Of a DNA stretch of 64,000 nt, positions 1-9,291 are shown piece after piece. A model generated the notes under the pieces. The model made no database searches and was not told where the DNA came from. It was given only the letters and a program-made list of their open reading frames with translations. The DNA is from Candidatus Zixiibacteriota bacterium (GTDB lineage Bacteria > Zixibacteria > MSB-5A5 > GN15 > FEB-12). The position numbers were made by a program, and so were the translations under genes. The first letter of the stretch is position 1, and the number at the start of each line of letters is the position of its first letter. The stretch is from contig JAOUBJ010000016.1 in the NCBI GenBank assembly GCA_029860345.1, positions 1 to 64,000 on the forward strand, written 5' to 3'.

Positions 1-2
1 CC

Positions 3-3000
3 GTGTACTACTCAGACATCTCCGGGTTTGACCAGACACATATCTATGTTCGTGGTGGTGCAACTCGACCGGGATCAGCGGGAACCATCTACTTCAAGGA
101 CAGTACCGAAACTTATGGAAGAGTGGAAATTGACAACGAGAATTATGGTTCGTCCAAATATACCCCACTTTTTACTAACCTAGACACAATATCGGCACTC
201 GACTTGTACAGCACTGCACGGGCCGAACAACACGGCACAACTCAACCATTTTTGAGAGTGCTAACTACGACAACTATTAGAAGCGGTACAGTATTTTGGG
301 TCAACGGTGGTGCAGATTTTAGATGCAATGACTTGCTCATTCGTTCAGGGGGCCAAACAACTTTCGACAGTCTTTACTTTCATGATCAAGGACTTGTCAC
401 GGTTGAATCTGGTGGAGTGCTTAGTGCAGAGTCGCTTTTTGTAAGTGCAGGTGCTCAATGCTTGGGAGGGGGTACTATTAATGGTTTTATACAAAATGCT
501 GGGGTTTTTTCACCTGGTGCGTCTGCCGGAGAAATGACAGTTAATGGTGACTTTGTGCAAACCGCCAGTGGCACTATTGAGATTGAAATTGGAGGCACTG
601 TCCCAACGACAGACTATGCCGTTTTGGATGTAAACGGTGAAGCAACACTTAACGGAACCCTAAGCGTAAGTTATTTCAATCTATTTGAACCAATTGTCGG
701 AGACAGTTTCCAAGTTATTGACTACAATTCTCACGTAGGGACGTTTTCTGATTTTCAGGGCTTGGATACGACACTGATTGGAGTCAATTATAGAGATTCT
801 GGAGTTGTTTTGTTAGCCGATTCATCGGACATAGTGTCAACACAAACTCACATCATTCTATCACCTGCTGGGAATATCCCATTTGTGGTAAATCTCAGCG
901 ATCAATCTGGCCAACCAGTCGCGGGCTCAAACGATGTCTGGCTGGACTTTACTGAATGCAATGGAGTTGTCGGGTGTCCCTCCGAAGCGGCGTGGCCGAT
1001 TGTGCCAGCAACGGGTGTGTCGGGTCTTGACGGAAACATTCGCTTCTGGGTCAATGCCGGCGGTTGCACTCAGGACTCAGTCAAGGTGGTGACGTCACAC
1101 GGGATGATTGCAAAGGTTGCCATCAGATCACTCGATCCCAACGGAAGCCTCTCAATTAACTCTCAAGACTTCAACGGAACCTTTTGCAGTGATTACAATC
1201 TCGATGGAATAGTCGATGGAGCAGATTGGGCAGTATTTAGTAATCACCTTGGACAAAACTGTCTCGAAGGTCCTTCAAACTATTTACGTGTGACGTTGAC
1301 AACAGCACCTGGATCTGGCTACATCTATTCTGGAGATACTTTGTCAATCATCGCATCCTTTACCAGTAGTTCTTCAGAGGATATGGTTATAGACAGCGTC
1401 GTGTTTCTTAATGCGGGTTTTGGAATAGCCTCAACTTGGAATCAAATTGGGACAGCTTCAGCATTTCCTCTCTTTGCCCTTGATACGGCCATCGCTTCAT
1501 TCCCTTTCACTGTTCCAGCTAGCGGACACGGCTGCTTTCAAATCCGGGCTTTCCCACGATTTTCACTGAGTAAATCCTCAGTTCGCAGTGTATCGAGTGA
1601 TACTCTGCTTTATGGATTTAGTATGGAGATGGGAGAAACCTGGGCTTGGTTAAAAAGTTCGGAGGGCCAAATCTTAAATGAGGTTCGCGTTGATTCAGTG
1701 ACCGGTGAACAGGATTATTCGACATTGCGGCTTATGGGACTAACAAAAGAACAGTATTCAACACTAGCTTCTTATGAGGCAAGTGGCTTAATACAACTTC
1801 TTTCATCGCCAGTTGCAGACATGGCCGCGAACAGGTGGGAGACAGGATTTACTGAATACCTAGGGACAAAACAGGATACCGTACTTCGTCGCTTATCTGC
1901 CACGCTTGTGATACTCAGAGATATGTTCAGACTGAACTCAGACTCACAAGCAGTCCTGAAATACAGTCACTCGGAACCATGTGATTGCGATCCTTCACCC
2001 AACGGTTGCGGCCCAGAAGGAGTACTCAATGTACTCGTGCCAGATTTTACAGATTGTCACACTCAATGCTGTAACACTCATGATATTGCTTATTGTGCCG
2101 GTGGTGGTGGTACAGAAACTGATCGGCTAATTGCTGACAGTCGGCTAGCTGCTTGTATGATGGGCTGCGACATGTTGGGGCTCTACCTTGGACCAATATA
2201 CGGAGCTGCAGTTGGTGGCCTGGGTGATGGGTTCTATTGTTATGATGAACCGCCACCTCCTGCACCAAGTGCGGGACGACAACTAAATACCGATGCTCGT
2301 CCAAGGCCTGGAGGAGATTCAGACGGGGACGGAATACCTGACGCAAATGACCCGTGTCCTCAGACTGCTCCAGGTTGCCGAGCAATGGCACATGTGTTTG
2401 GAGGATGTGCCCCTGGATCGTCCTTTGGATGTCCTCATGGTGATGATCCTGGTGAACATGATGCTGTTCCGTTTCGTGATCAGGATGACGGAGATATATA
2501 TCCATTTTTTATCCCATTGGGTGATGCTTTTGGTGACTCCCTATTAATCACAATGTTTGAGTTTTTCCCAGCGGGTTGGAGCGTTGAATTGGAAGACTCA
2601 TCCTCTTTTTACGCGGTGCCAGACACAATTTTCGGCATTATTTCCCACCCAGAAATCATTAATTGCTATGACACAGGTCGTGTCATTTTCGTAGCTTATG
2701 GAATGGATGGAGAATATGCTGGAACAGCAGATGCCTCAGTATTCATTGTTCGAGATAGAGGTGATCTGGATGGGAATGAATTAATCGATATCTCAGATGT
2801 GACAATGTTAATAGATCATCTCTTCATAAACTTGGTTCCATTAAATCCACTCTATGCCGCAGAACTCACCCATGACAATCAAGTGGACATTGCAGACTTG
2901 ACTCGCCTGATCGACTACTTGTACGTTTCGTTGTCTCCAATTACCTGCGACCCACCTGCAGCTAAAACGAATCAAACTTCCAGTGTGTCAGTGGCTGTCA

Positions 3001-3602
3001 ATGCGACCGTCGATAGTTTATACACGACTGTTTCTGTCGATGCTTCGGCTTCATTGCGAGGGCTGGAGTTGACCCTTGTTGGGACGGATCTTGCCAAACC
3101 GATGAAACTTGTGAATGATAGTCTGGATATGATCTTTGGTCAGGTTGAGTCTGTGGTCAGGATTGGGATTTTTGACAAGAATGGCCCCAACACGATTAAA
3201 GCTGGAAAAACCGAAGCTGTTCGAATACCGGGAAAGTTCCGGCTTGAATCAGCAAGAGCTGCTGATATTGCATTCAACAGCATTCTTGCAGACATTAACT
3301 CAACGACCGAGCCAACGCTTCCCAAAGAGTTTTCATTGAGCCAGAATTTTCCGAATCCGTTTAACCCTAAAACAGTTATCTACTTTAGTCTTCCAAAAGC
3401 ATCTAATGTTGAATTAGTGATTTACAATGTGTTAGGACAGGAGGTCAAAACACTAACTAATCGGAACCATCCTCCGGGTGATTACGAAATAGAATGGGAT
3501 AGTCGCAACGATGCCGGCAATGAGGTTGCAAGCGGAGTATACTTATATCGAATCGTTGCAGGTGATTATCTCGCAACTAAGAAAATGCTCTTGCTGAAGT
3601 GA
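3..3602 (+). CDS. Secreted mosaic protein: beta-strand passenger, PLA2-like motif, TSP3-like segment, dockerin, C-terminal sorting domain (5' partial)
   Basis: The reading frame is open from the first bases of the window, so the true start and any signal peptide lie upstream. Roughly residues 1-270 are Gly/Ser/Thr-rich strand repeats of the autotransporter-passenger type. Around residues 660-755 sits a cysteine-rich stretch with CCNTHDIAYC, where His693-Asp694 fits the phospholipase A2 CCxxHD active-site signature. A DxDxDGxxD calcium-type segment follows near residue 775, then a paired dockerin-like repeat (DLDGNELIDISDVTMLIDHL and a second copy), then a module shared with the gene at 10324. 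The last 90 residues are an Ig-like sorting domain with PNPFNP and a KKMLLLK end, typical of outer-surface delivery in FCB bacteria. The DNA is visibly more AT-rich than the CHAT region downstream. Lipase activity is an inference from one motif. Confidence 0.85.
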   Translation: MYYSDISGFDQTHIYVRGGATRPGSAGTIYFKDSTETYGRVEIDNENYGSSKYTPLFTNLDTISALDLYSTARAEQHGTTQPFLRVLTTTTIRSGTVFWVNGGADFRCNDLLIRSGGQTTFDSLYFHDQGLVTVESGGVLSAESLFVSAGAQCLGGGTINGFIQNAGVFSPGASAGEMTVNGDFVQTASGTIEIEIGGTVPTTDYAVLDVNGEATLNGTLSVSYFNLFEPIVGDSFQVIDYNSHVGTFSDFQGLDTTLIGVNYRDSGVVLLADSSDIVSTQTHIILSPAGNIPFVVNLSDQSGQPVAGSNDVWLDFTECNGVVGCPSEAAWPIVPATGVSGLDGNIRFWVNAGGCTQDSVKVVTSHGMIAKVAIRSLDPNGSLSINSQDFNGTFCSDYNLDGIVDGADWAVFSNHLGQNCLEGPSNYLRVTLTTAPGSGYIYSGDTLSIIASFTSSSSEDMVIDSVVFLNAGFGIASTWNQIGTASAFPLFALDTAIASFPFTVPASGHGCFQIRAFPRFSLSKSSVRSVSSDTLLYGFSMEMGETWAWLKSSEGQILNEVRVDSVTGEQDYSTLRLMGLTKEQYSTLASYEASGLIQLLSSPVADMAANRWETGFTEYLGTKQDTVLRRLSATLVILRDMFRLNSDSQAVLKYSHSEPCDCDPSPNGCGPEGVLNVLVPDFTDCHTQCCNTHDIAYCAGGGGTETDRLIADSRLAACMMGCDMLGLYLGPIYGAAVGGLGDGFYCYDEPPPPAPSAGRQLNTDARPRPGGDSDGDGIPDANDPCPQTAPGCRAMAHVFGGCAPGSSFGCPHGDDPGEHDAVPFRDQDDGDIYPFFIPLGDAFGDSLLITMFEFFPAGWSVELEDSSSFYAVPDTIFGIISHPEIINCYDTGRVIFVAYGMDGEYAGTADASVFIVRDRGDLDGNELIDISDVTMLIDHLFINLVPLNPLYAAELTHDNQVDIADLTRLIDYLYVSLSPITCDPPAAKTNQTSSVSVAVNATVDSLYTTVSVDASASLRGLELTLVGTDLAKPMKLVNDSLDMIFGQVESVVRIGIFDKNGPNTIKAGKTEAVRIPGKFRLESARAADIAFNSILADINSTTEPTLPKEFSLSQNFPNPFNPKTVIYFSLPKASNVELVIYNVLGQEVKTLTNRNHPPGDYEIEWDSRNDAGNEVASGVYLYRIVAGDYLATKKMLLLK

Positions 3603-4450
3603 GTCTGGCAGTGGATTTAATAAAGTCGAAGAGAACAAATTCTGTGACAAGTGTCAAGTTTTTGATGCAAGTCGTATTTGCATTGAGCTTCGCCCCATTG
3701 AAAGCATATGGACAACCAGCTGGGACGATTTCGCTGGAAAGCGTGGCCGGAGAATTTGGAGGGGATTCGATCCAGATAGGTGTTAATGTCGTCTTTTCCC
3801 TGCGATACACTAATGCTTTTGAAAACAGCTGGAATATCAGTAATGGCTTTGTTATTAATTCTCCCGACGGCGCTGACTGGAGTGGACCAGTATTTGGAGA
3901 CACGATTAGTGGACTGATTCCATCCTCTAATTTTGATGCCATATTTGTAATGAACAGCTTTATAGGTACTGCAATCCCTCGTCGTGACACGATAGGAATT
4001 GCAGGTGCCTTTATAACCGGAGAGGGATTACCACCAGGTTTTGATGGCGTGCCATATAGTATAGCAATCGGACAATTCGTAGGTGCAGACATTGGGAAAC
4101 ACATTTGTATTGATACAAGTTTTTTCCGAACAGGTGGATATTGGAAATGGGCAGCGCCTGGAGGGCTTGTTGAATATCCGGAGTGGGATGGGCCTTACTG
4201 CTTTACAATTGGCCATTGTTGTGATGGAGTGACAGGCGATGCCGATGGTGATAATGCTGGAACAGCAGATATAAGCGACCTAATCTTCATCATAGATTAT
4301 TTGTTCAGGGCAGGACCGCCATCTGTTTGCTTCGGAGAAGCCGATGTAGATGGCAATTGTGCTGTCGATATCTCCGATTTGACTTACCTGATAGACCATA
4401 TGTTTCGACTGGGACCGCCGTTAGTGGACTGCCATAGCTGCACCAAGTAA
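3599..4450 (+). CDS. Secreted dockerin-containing protein
   Basis: The GTG start overlaps the preceding TGA (GTGA), suggesting translational coupling. The N-terminus (charged stretch, then MQVVFALSFAPLKAYG) looks like a Sec signal; an ATG at 3665 is an alternative but leaves no basic n-region. Residues ~45-200 form a module that closely parallels residues ~909-1076 of the protein at 10324: shared landmarks are NGF-V-SPDGA-W, GKH-CIDTSF, GG-W-WA and WDGP-CF. The C-terminus is a paired dockerin-like repeat (TADISDLIFIIDYLF and AVDISDLTYLIDHMF), probably calcium binding. There is no C-terminal sorting domain, so it could be released or could dock to a partner. Function unknown. Confidence 0.85.
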   Translation: MSLAVDLIKSKRTNSVTSVKFLMQVVFALSFAPLKAYGQPAGTISLESVAGEFGGDSIQIGVNVVFSLRYTNAFENSWNISNGFVINSPDGADWSGPVFGDTISGLIPSSNFDAIFVMNSFIGTAIPRRDTIGIAGAFITGEGLPPGFDGVPYSIAIGQFVGADIGKHICIDTSFFRTGGYWKWAAPGGLVEYPEWDGPYCFTIGHCCDGVTGDADGDNAGTADISDLIFIIDYLFRAGPPSVCFGEADVDGNCAVDISDLTYLIDHMFRLGPPLVDCHSCTK

Positions 4451-4861
4451 TTGACGATTAGTAAGTTAGAAATTCGCTTGCACTCATAGATTCTGATAAT
4501 CAAAGTAGGTTCTTAAGCCGCATCCTCGATCACCCAGTTGCGGAACTCGTTCCGCAGACCCCTTTTTCGGTTGTAGTTCAGAACGGGGACACCGTAAAAC
4601 TCCTATGCCGCAGTTCTAAGATAGTCCACGATGGCCCGCCATATAAATATGTTTTTCCCTGGCGCTTCGATAGCAATCTCCTCTATAGGTTCATGCGGCA
4701 GTTCCAAGATAGTCTGCGATGGCCCGCTTATTTGTGTCCGAGAATATTCGAGCCGAACACGTAATGCAGGGCTCTGTTTCGATATCCATCAGTTCGACTA
4801 TCGCAAAGACATGGTCGATGGCTGCTCGGCGTGTGATGACTCACGCCCGGCCGTCATACCT
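4451..4861. other. Intergenic region with decayed direct repeats
   Basis: No intact gene is seen between the end of the dockerin gene and the convergent CHAT gene. A 36-base unit at 4604-4639 recurs with about five mismatches at 4692-4727, 88 bases away. On the minus strand both copies read RAI-DYL-TAA followed by a stop. At 4513-4573 (minus strand) a short open stretch encodes RKRGLRNEFRNWVIEDAA and a stop. Its counterpart on the plus strand near 60863 reads RKRGLRDEFRSWVIEN. These look like remnants of one dispersed element or gene family that I cannot name. Confidence 0.6.
4604..4727. repeat. Imperfect 36-bp direct repeat pair
   Basis: Copies at 4604-4639 and 4692-4727 share the core cagttcyaagatagtc and end in cgatggcccgc. 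Both encode the same peptide tail on the minus strand, so they may be tandem fossils of a coding end. Confidence 0.7.
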
Positions 4862-7800
4862 TCAACGCCAGTCTCCCACCGCAATCAGCCCGGCCCAACT
4901 AACAGGATGATCCGGTAGACCCCGCTCTCGCAACTGCTGGATTCTCTTCAATTGAAGCGAGCGGAGTTTCTCCGGAAGGGACTGATCTTGTCGATCATAC
5001 AGACCACCGGCAATCTCGGCCGTGACCTTGTCCGAAAGTGGCCAAAGTGCACTGATAACGGTACGGGCTCCGGCCAGTTGAAAGACTCGTCGCAAACCGT
5101 ACACCCCTTCACCCTGCAAGACTTTCCCCAATCCTGTTTCGCAGGCCGACAATACGACCATATCGGTGCCAACCAGGTTCATCGAAGAGACCTCATAAGC
5201 GGTCAGCACACCATCCTCCGCGCCGGTGCTGTCGATACCGGCACCGAGAAGATTGGCCCCGGCCAGAAAAAGACCAGACCGTAACAGTGGATTGAAGTCG
5301 GTCAATCCGATGGTGGCATCATCATGGTCAACAGTTGGGAGTCGCCCAATCCGGCTGGGGACGAAGTAACCATGGGTGGCAATGTGAATCACCCTGTGGC
5401 CCGGCGCCCCAGCCTTGAATCGTCGCTCACTGGCCTCGGGACCGAGGAATGTCTCGAAGGGCTCTTCCGTAAAATCTCGCCATACGGAAACGACTTGTTC
5501 GATTTCGGTTCGCGTCGCCGGCAGTGGTGCCAGCAGGACATCCCTGAACTTTCCGTTACCGGATCGCAGGTTCCAATTGTGGCCTGGTACCGGCTCGGTC
5601 GGCTGTTGTTTTTGGGTCTCCGGACTCACAGTTCGTTGGGCGACCGAGGCATCGAAGTCGGGGTCGGCCATTGCGAACAGACCGCTGCCGGATGGCGATT
5701 CATGATCCAAACGGATCAGATCACGTCCGCACGACAAGTAGTGGATAGCGTGTCCTTCCACCAGGTAGCGGTCGGTATCGTCAACCAATCCGGCAAAAGA
5801 TATCATGTTCAAAGCGCCATCGGGGGCAATTATCATCAACTGTTGATCAGCAACCTCCGATTGGACTGGTTGCCACACGCTGAGGTAAAGTTGTCTGGCG
5901 ATGGTCAAGTAGCTTTCACGATCTTCCGGTAGCAGTTTGCGGTAAGCAGCCGTCCGAGAGATGTGTCGGCGATAGGCTTCCACCAGAGAGTCGATGGTCG
6001 ATGCCCGACCAAGAGCTTTCACAACCGGTTCGGCCTCTCCGGAAACGACGACGGCCAGGTAGTGGGATATGGAACTGTCCCGGCCTGGTTGAGCCTGATC
6101 GTACTTCACATACTCGACCAAAACAGAGTTCCCGGGGAGATTGGTTCGGATCCGCTCGGTATCAACGTTGACCCGGTCCAGGCGCCTTCGGTAGCTGATG
6201 CTGCTGCGGGATAGGTCCTCTTCCAGTCCGGCAATGGTTGTCCGGAGCGTGTCGACTACTGTTCGATATTCTCCGACATCGTCGCCGGGTCCACTGACGT
6301 ACAAACGAGAAAGTCGATACTTGGCCCGTCGTAAGGACTCGGCCAGAATAAGGATCAATGAATCGGACTCCGACACCAGGGTTCGTTGTCGACCGAACAT
6401 TTCGTCGGTCACCAGTCCCTTGGTGGTCATTGCAATGTCGGCCGCCTTCCTGGCTTCGGATCTGTCGGCGGCCTCATGCTTGGAATAACAAGTGAAGAAG
6501 TTGTCAACCGACCTGCGCATCGATTGCGAATAGCCAAGTGCATCCTGCTCGGTAAGCACCACGGCGTTGTCGATGAAGCTGTTTCGGTTGATAATACAAG
6601 CACGCTCGGCCAAGCGACAAGCCTGCTCGGGCTGACCGCGAAGGTGATACAACCGGCTCAGGTTATCCAAAACATTCGCCACCTGAGGGTGGTTGGGACC
6701 CAAGGCCTGTTCCCTAACGGCCAGCGATCGCGTATAGCACGACTCGGCTTGAGTGAACATCCCCTGCGCGGCGTATGCAACGCCCAGGTTCTTGAGGCTC
6801 AATCCCAACTGGGGATGATCCGGGCCAAGAGCGTTCTCCAGTACCGTCTGTGACCTGAGGTAGTATGACACCGCTCCGGCATGGTCGGCTCGTGCTCGGC
6901 AGATATTCCCCAGGTTGTTCAAGCTTGTGGCAAGTGACTGGTGATGACCACCCAGGCTCGTTTCTTTGAGACGCAGGGACCTTAGGCACAGCCTCTCAGC
7001 TTGGGTATAGTCGCCTTCTATCAGGAAGATATTGCCAAGGTTGTTTAGGGTCGTGGCCAGGATCGGGTGGTCCCAGCCGTGCGATTTTTCTCTAATGGCC
7101 AACGATCGTTGGTGGGCTTTTTTGGCCTTACTCAATTTTCCCTGGGTCGCATAGACAAGGGCCAGATTGTTCAACATGTTGGCGTTGTCGGGATGGTCGA
7201 CGCCCAGCGTTCTTTCACTGATGGCCAGTGACCTTCGATAGAGAATCTCGGCGTCGGCCAGTCGTCCAAGGTCGGCGCAGATGAGAGCCAGGCTGTTTAG
7301 ATTTGAGGCGAACTCAGGGTGGTCCGGGCCGAGTGCTTTTTCTCTGATTGCCAGTGCTCGTCGGTACAGCGATTCAGCTTCCGTGTATTTCCCCAACTCG
7401 AGATAGAGTCCCCCAAGGTTGCCCAGACTGGTCGCCACGTCCGGATGCTCCGAATCAAGCACTGATTCTCTGATGGCCAGGGACCGTTTGTGAAGAGTCT
7501 CGGATTCCGTGTACCTGCCCTGGAGTTTGTAGACAACGGCAAGATTGCTCAGACTGGTAGCCACATGCGGATGATCGGAACCCAGAGAGGTCTCGCGGAT
7601 ATTCAACGATTGCCGGTAGAGTGCTTCGGCTTCTGTGTACCTGCCCTGAATCTTGTGGAGTACGGCCAGGTCGTTCAGCCGAATGGCCACGTCGGGATGA
7701 TTCGGCCCAAGAGCTTCCCTTGTGATTTCCAGTGCGTGCTGGCAGAGTGCTTCAGCCTCTGAGTACTTGCCCTGTTTCTGGTGCAGCACGGCCAGGTTGT

Positions 7801-8518
7801 TCAAGGTGGTGGCCAGGCGTGGGTGGTTCGGACCCAGCTTCTTCTCTCTTATGGTCAGGGCCAGTTGATACAACGGTTCTGCCTCTGTGTACCTACCCTG
7901 CCGCACATAGAGATTGGCCAGGTTTTGCGCATAGCGCGCGACGTTGGGGTGATCCGACCCCAGGGCAGTTTCGCCGATAGCCAGAGCACGTTTGTAGAGA
8001 GGCTCGGCCAAGCTGTATTCGCCCTGGGCAACATACAGAGAGGCCAGGTTGTTCAAGGGACCGGTTACCTGCTTGTGGTCCCAGCCGAAGGATTCCTCAT
8101 ATACGGCGAGGGCACGCGTACCGACCACTTCGGCCTCATCATACCTGCCCTGATGTTTGTACAGCGCGGTCAGGTTGTTCAGCGTTTTGGCGATGTCCAG
8201 ATGGGCCGGATCGAGTACTTTCTCCCTGATGGCCAGAGCTCGTTCCCACAATGTTGCGGTTTGTTCGTAATCGGCAAGGTAGTAGCGGTACACGCCGAGC
8301 CGGTGCAGAACCGTGGCGACAGCCGTGTCCTCCGGGCCGAGTTCACTCTCGGCCATGTCCAGAGCAAGTCTTGCGATGACCGTTGCTGAGTCCTGTTGTT
8401 GCGCCTTGGACAGCGAGTCGGCGATGGTGAGCAATTCGCTAAAACTCTGGGCAGAACCACCAGAAGCTCCTAAACCTATGGTGATGACAAGTCCAACAAC
8501 CAGAGGCTTTACGGTCAC
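4862..8518 (-). CDS. Exported TPR-CHAT caspase-like peptidase
   Basis: A GTG start follows an AAAGG-type site and gives a signal peptide (MTVKPLVVGLVITIGLGASG, cleavage near GSAQS). About fourteen kinesin-light-chain-type TPRs of 42 residues fill residues ~50-630, each built as QGRYTEAE-LY-RALAIRE-LGPDHP. A helical spacer follows, then a CHAT domain over the last ~330 residues. The caspase-like dyad is visible: His1049 in VIHIATHGYF and Cys1126 in VVLSACETG, followed by GEGVYGLRRVF and ALWPLSD. CHAT proteins are cysteine peptidases of clan CD activated by partner binding through TPRs. It is the third gene of an operon behind an ECF sigma factor and its anti-sigma partner, so the protease is probably switched on by an envelope signal. 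Substrate unknown. Confidence 0.93.
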   Translation of the reverse strand: MTVKPLVVGLVITIGLGASGGSAQSFSELLTIADSLSKAQQQDSATVIARLALDMAESELGPEDTAVATVLHRLGVYRYYLADYEQTATLWERALAIREKVLDPAHLDIAKTLNNLTALYKHQGRYDEAEVVGTRALAVYEESFGWDHKQVTGPLNNLASLYVAQGEYSLAEPLYKRALAIGETALGSDHPNVARYAQNLANLYVRQGRYTEAEPLYQLALTIREKKLGPNHPRLATTLNNLAVLHQKQGKYSEAEALCQHALEITREALGPNHPDVAIRLNDLAVLHKIQGRYTEAEALYRQSLNIRETSLGSDHPHVATSLSNLAVVYKLQGRYTESETLHKRSLAIRESVLDSEHPDVATSLGNLGGLYLELGKYTEAESLYRRALAIREKALGPDHPEFASNLNSLALICADLGRLADAEILYRRSLAISERTLGVDHPDNANMLNNLALVYATQGKLSKAKKAHQRSLAIREKSHGWDHPILATTLNNLGNIFLIEGDYTQAERLCLRSLRLKETSLGGHHQSLATSLNNLGNICRARADHAGAVSYYLRSQTVLENALGPDHPQLGLSLKNLGVAYAAQGMFTQAESCYTRSLAVREQALGPNHPQVANVLDNLSRLYHLRGQPEQACRLAERACIINRNSFIDNAVVLTEQDALGYSQSMRRSVDNFFTCYSKHEAADRSEARKAADIAMTTKGLVTDEMFGRQRTLVSESDSLILILAESLRRAKYRLSRLYVSGPGDDVGEYRTVVDTLRTTIAGLEEDLSRSSISYRRRLDRVNVDTERIRTNLPGNSVLVEYVKYDQAQPGRDSSISHYLAVVVSGEAEPVVKALGRASTIDSLVEAYRRHISRTAAYRKLLPEDRESYLTIARQLYLSVWQPVQSEVADQQLMIIAPDGALNMISFAGLVDDTDRYLVEGHAIHYLSCGRDLIRLDHESPSGSGLFAMADPDFDASVAQRTVSPETQKQQPTEPVPGHNWNLRSGNGKFRDVLLAPLPATRTEIEQVVSVWRDFTEEPFETFLGPEASERRFKAGAPGHRVIHIATHGYFVPSRIGRLPTVDHDDATIGLTDFNPLLRSGLFLAGANLLGAGIDSTGAEDGVLTAYEVSSMNLVGTDMVVLSACETGLGKVLQGEGVYGLRRVFQLAGARTVISALWPLSDKVTAEIAGGLYDRQDQSLPEKLRSLQLKRIQQLRERGLPDHPVSWAGLIAVGDWR

Positions 8519-8551
8519 TATGATAGCCTACCTTTCGCGTTCAGCGTTCCG

Positions 8552-8580
8552 GGGCCGCAGACGGCGGGGCGCAGCGGCCC
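8552..8580 (-). other. GC-rich hairpin between anti-sigma and CHAT genes
   Basis: The 86-base gap contains perfect 7-base arms GGGCCGC/GCGGCCC around a 15-base loop. There is no T-run, so it is not a classical terminator. It could dampen or stabilise the downstream part of the operon message. Confidence 0.4.
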
Positions 8581-8604
8581 GGGTGGAGCCTGCATGGAAA
8601 CAGA

Positions 8605-9288
8605 CTACTCTGTTATTTTGAACAAGTATACCTGCTTGGCTTCCGCCCTTTCAGTTTGCGCCTCGAAGATACTCAGTCGGTATCGCCCTGGTTCCAAACG
8701 GGTAAGATCCAGATCCAGGCTGGCTACCTCTCGCTGGTCAAAGTTGTCGAATTCCGGGTTGGCATAGACTATCAAGCCGTCCTCCGATTCAATCACAACC
8801 CGGTAGTCTATGCCAAGGCGGTAACTGTCGAACTCGAAGGTTAAAAGAGCATGTCTGCCGTTCTGCTTGCTCAGGCTTGTCATAACTGAACGAATCGGGC
8901 TGAGGTGGAGAGACTGTCCATACTCACTGACGGATGCCTGATCGGTGCTTCTAAATCCCCGATAGGCCGGGATCAGCAAGACCAGCACCAGCAGGTAAGC
9001 CACCAGCGGTCTCAGCATAAACGGCGTACTCGGCCAGAGATGTCTCCAAATTATCTGCCATAACGACTCCCCGGTCTCACCTGTGGACAGGGACTGATCC
9101 ACTGCTGCCTTCACCCGATTGCTGTTACTGAGGATAGCAGCCTCCGATTCAAAGCTGTCCACCAGGGTGTGGCAGTGTTCGCACTCAAGCAAATGCATCT
9201 CGAACCGCTCACGTTCCGTATCGTCCAGTAAGCCCAGTTCAAATGCGTGCAGGAGGGCTCCTTTGTTATGGTCGGTACACGTTGACAT
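8605..9288 (-). CDS. Zinc-finger anti-sigma factor (zf-HC2 type), single-pass membrane protein
   Basis: The N-terminus has the HLLECEHCHTLVDSF motif of zinc-binding anti-sigma domains (ZAS: His, then CxxC) within the first 45 residues. One transmembrane segment (PLVAYLLVLVLLIPAY) lies near residues 100-116, followed by a beta-rich domain of about 100 residues that would face the periplasm or cell surface and may sense the signal. The start lies 3 bases after the stop of the ECF sigma gene, with an AAGGTG ribosome site. Family knowledge says such proteins hold the cognate sigma factor at the membrane until a signal releases it. It ends 86 bases before the CHAT gene, so all three are probably co-transcribed. 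Confidence 0.88.
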   Translation of the reverse strand: MSTCTDHNKGALLHAFELGLLDDTERERFEMHLLECEHCHTLVDSFESEAAILSNSNRVKAAVDQSLSTGETGESLWQIIWRHLWPSTPFMLRPLVAYLLVLVLLIPAYRGFRSTDQASVSEYGQSLHLSPIRSVMTSLSKQNGRHALLTFEFDSYRLGIDYRVVIESEDGLIVYANPEFDNFDQREVASLDLDLTRLEPGRYRLSIFEAQTERAEAKQVYLFKITE

Positions 9289-9291
9289 AGC

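Noticed and set aside
2047-2505. Minus-strand frame with His-rich reading
   Set aside because: It is the antisense shadow of the secreted protein's low-complexity region, without ribosome site.
4862-8518. Craspase-like CRISPR partner
   Set aside because: TPR-CHAT is shared, but this protein is exported and no Cas gene or CRISPR array is present; the 126-base repeats are coding TPRs, not CRISPR spacers.
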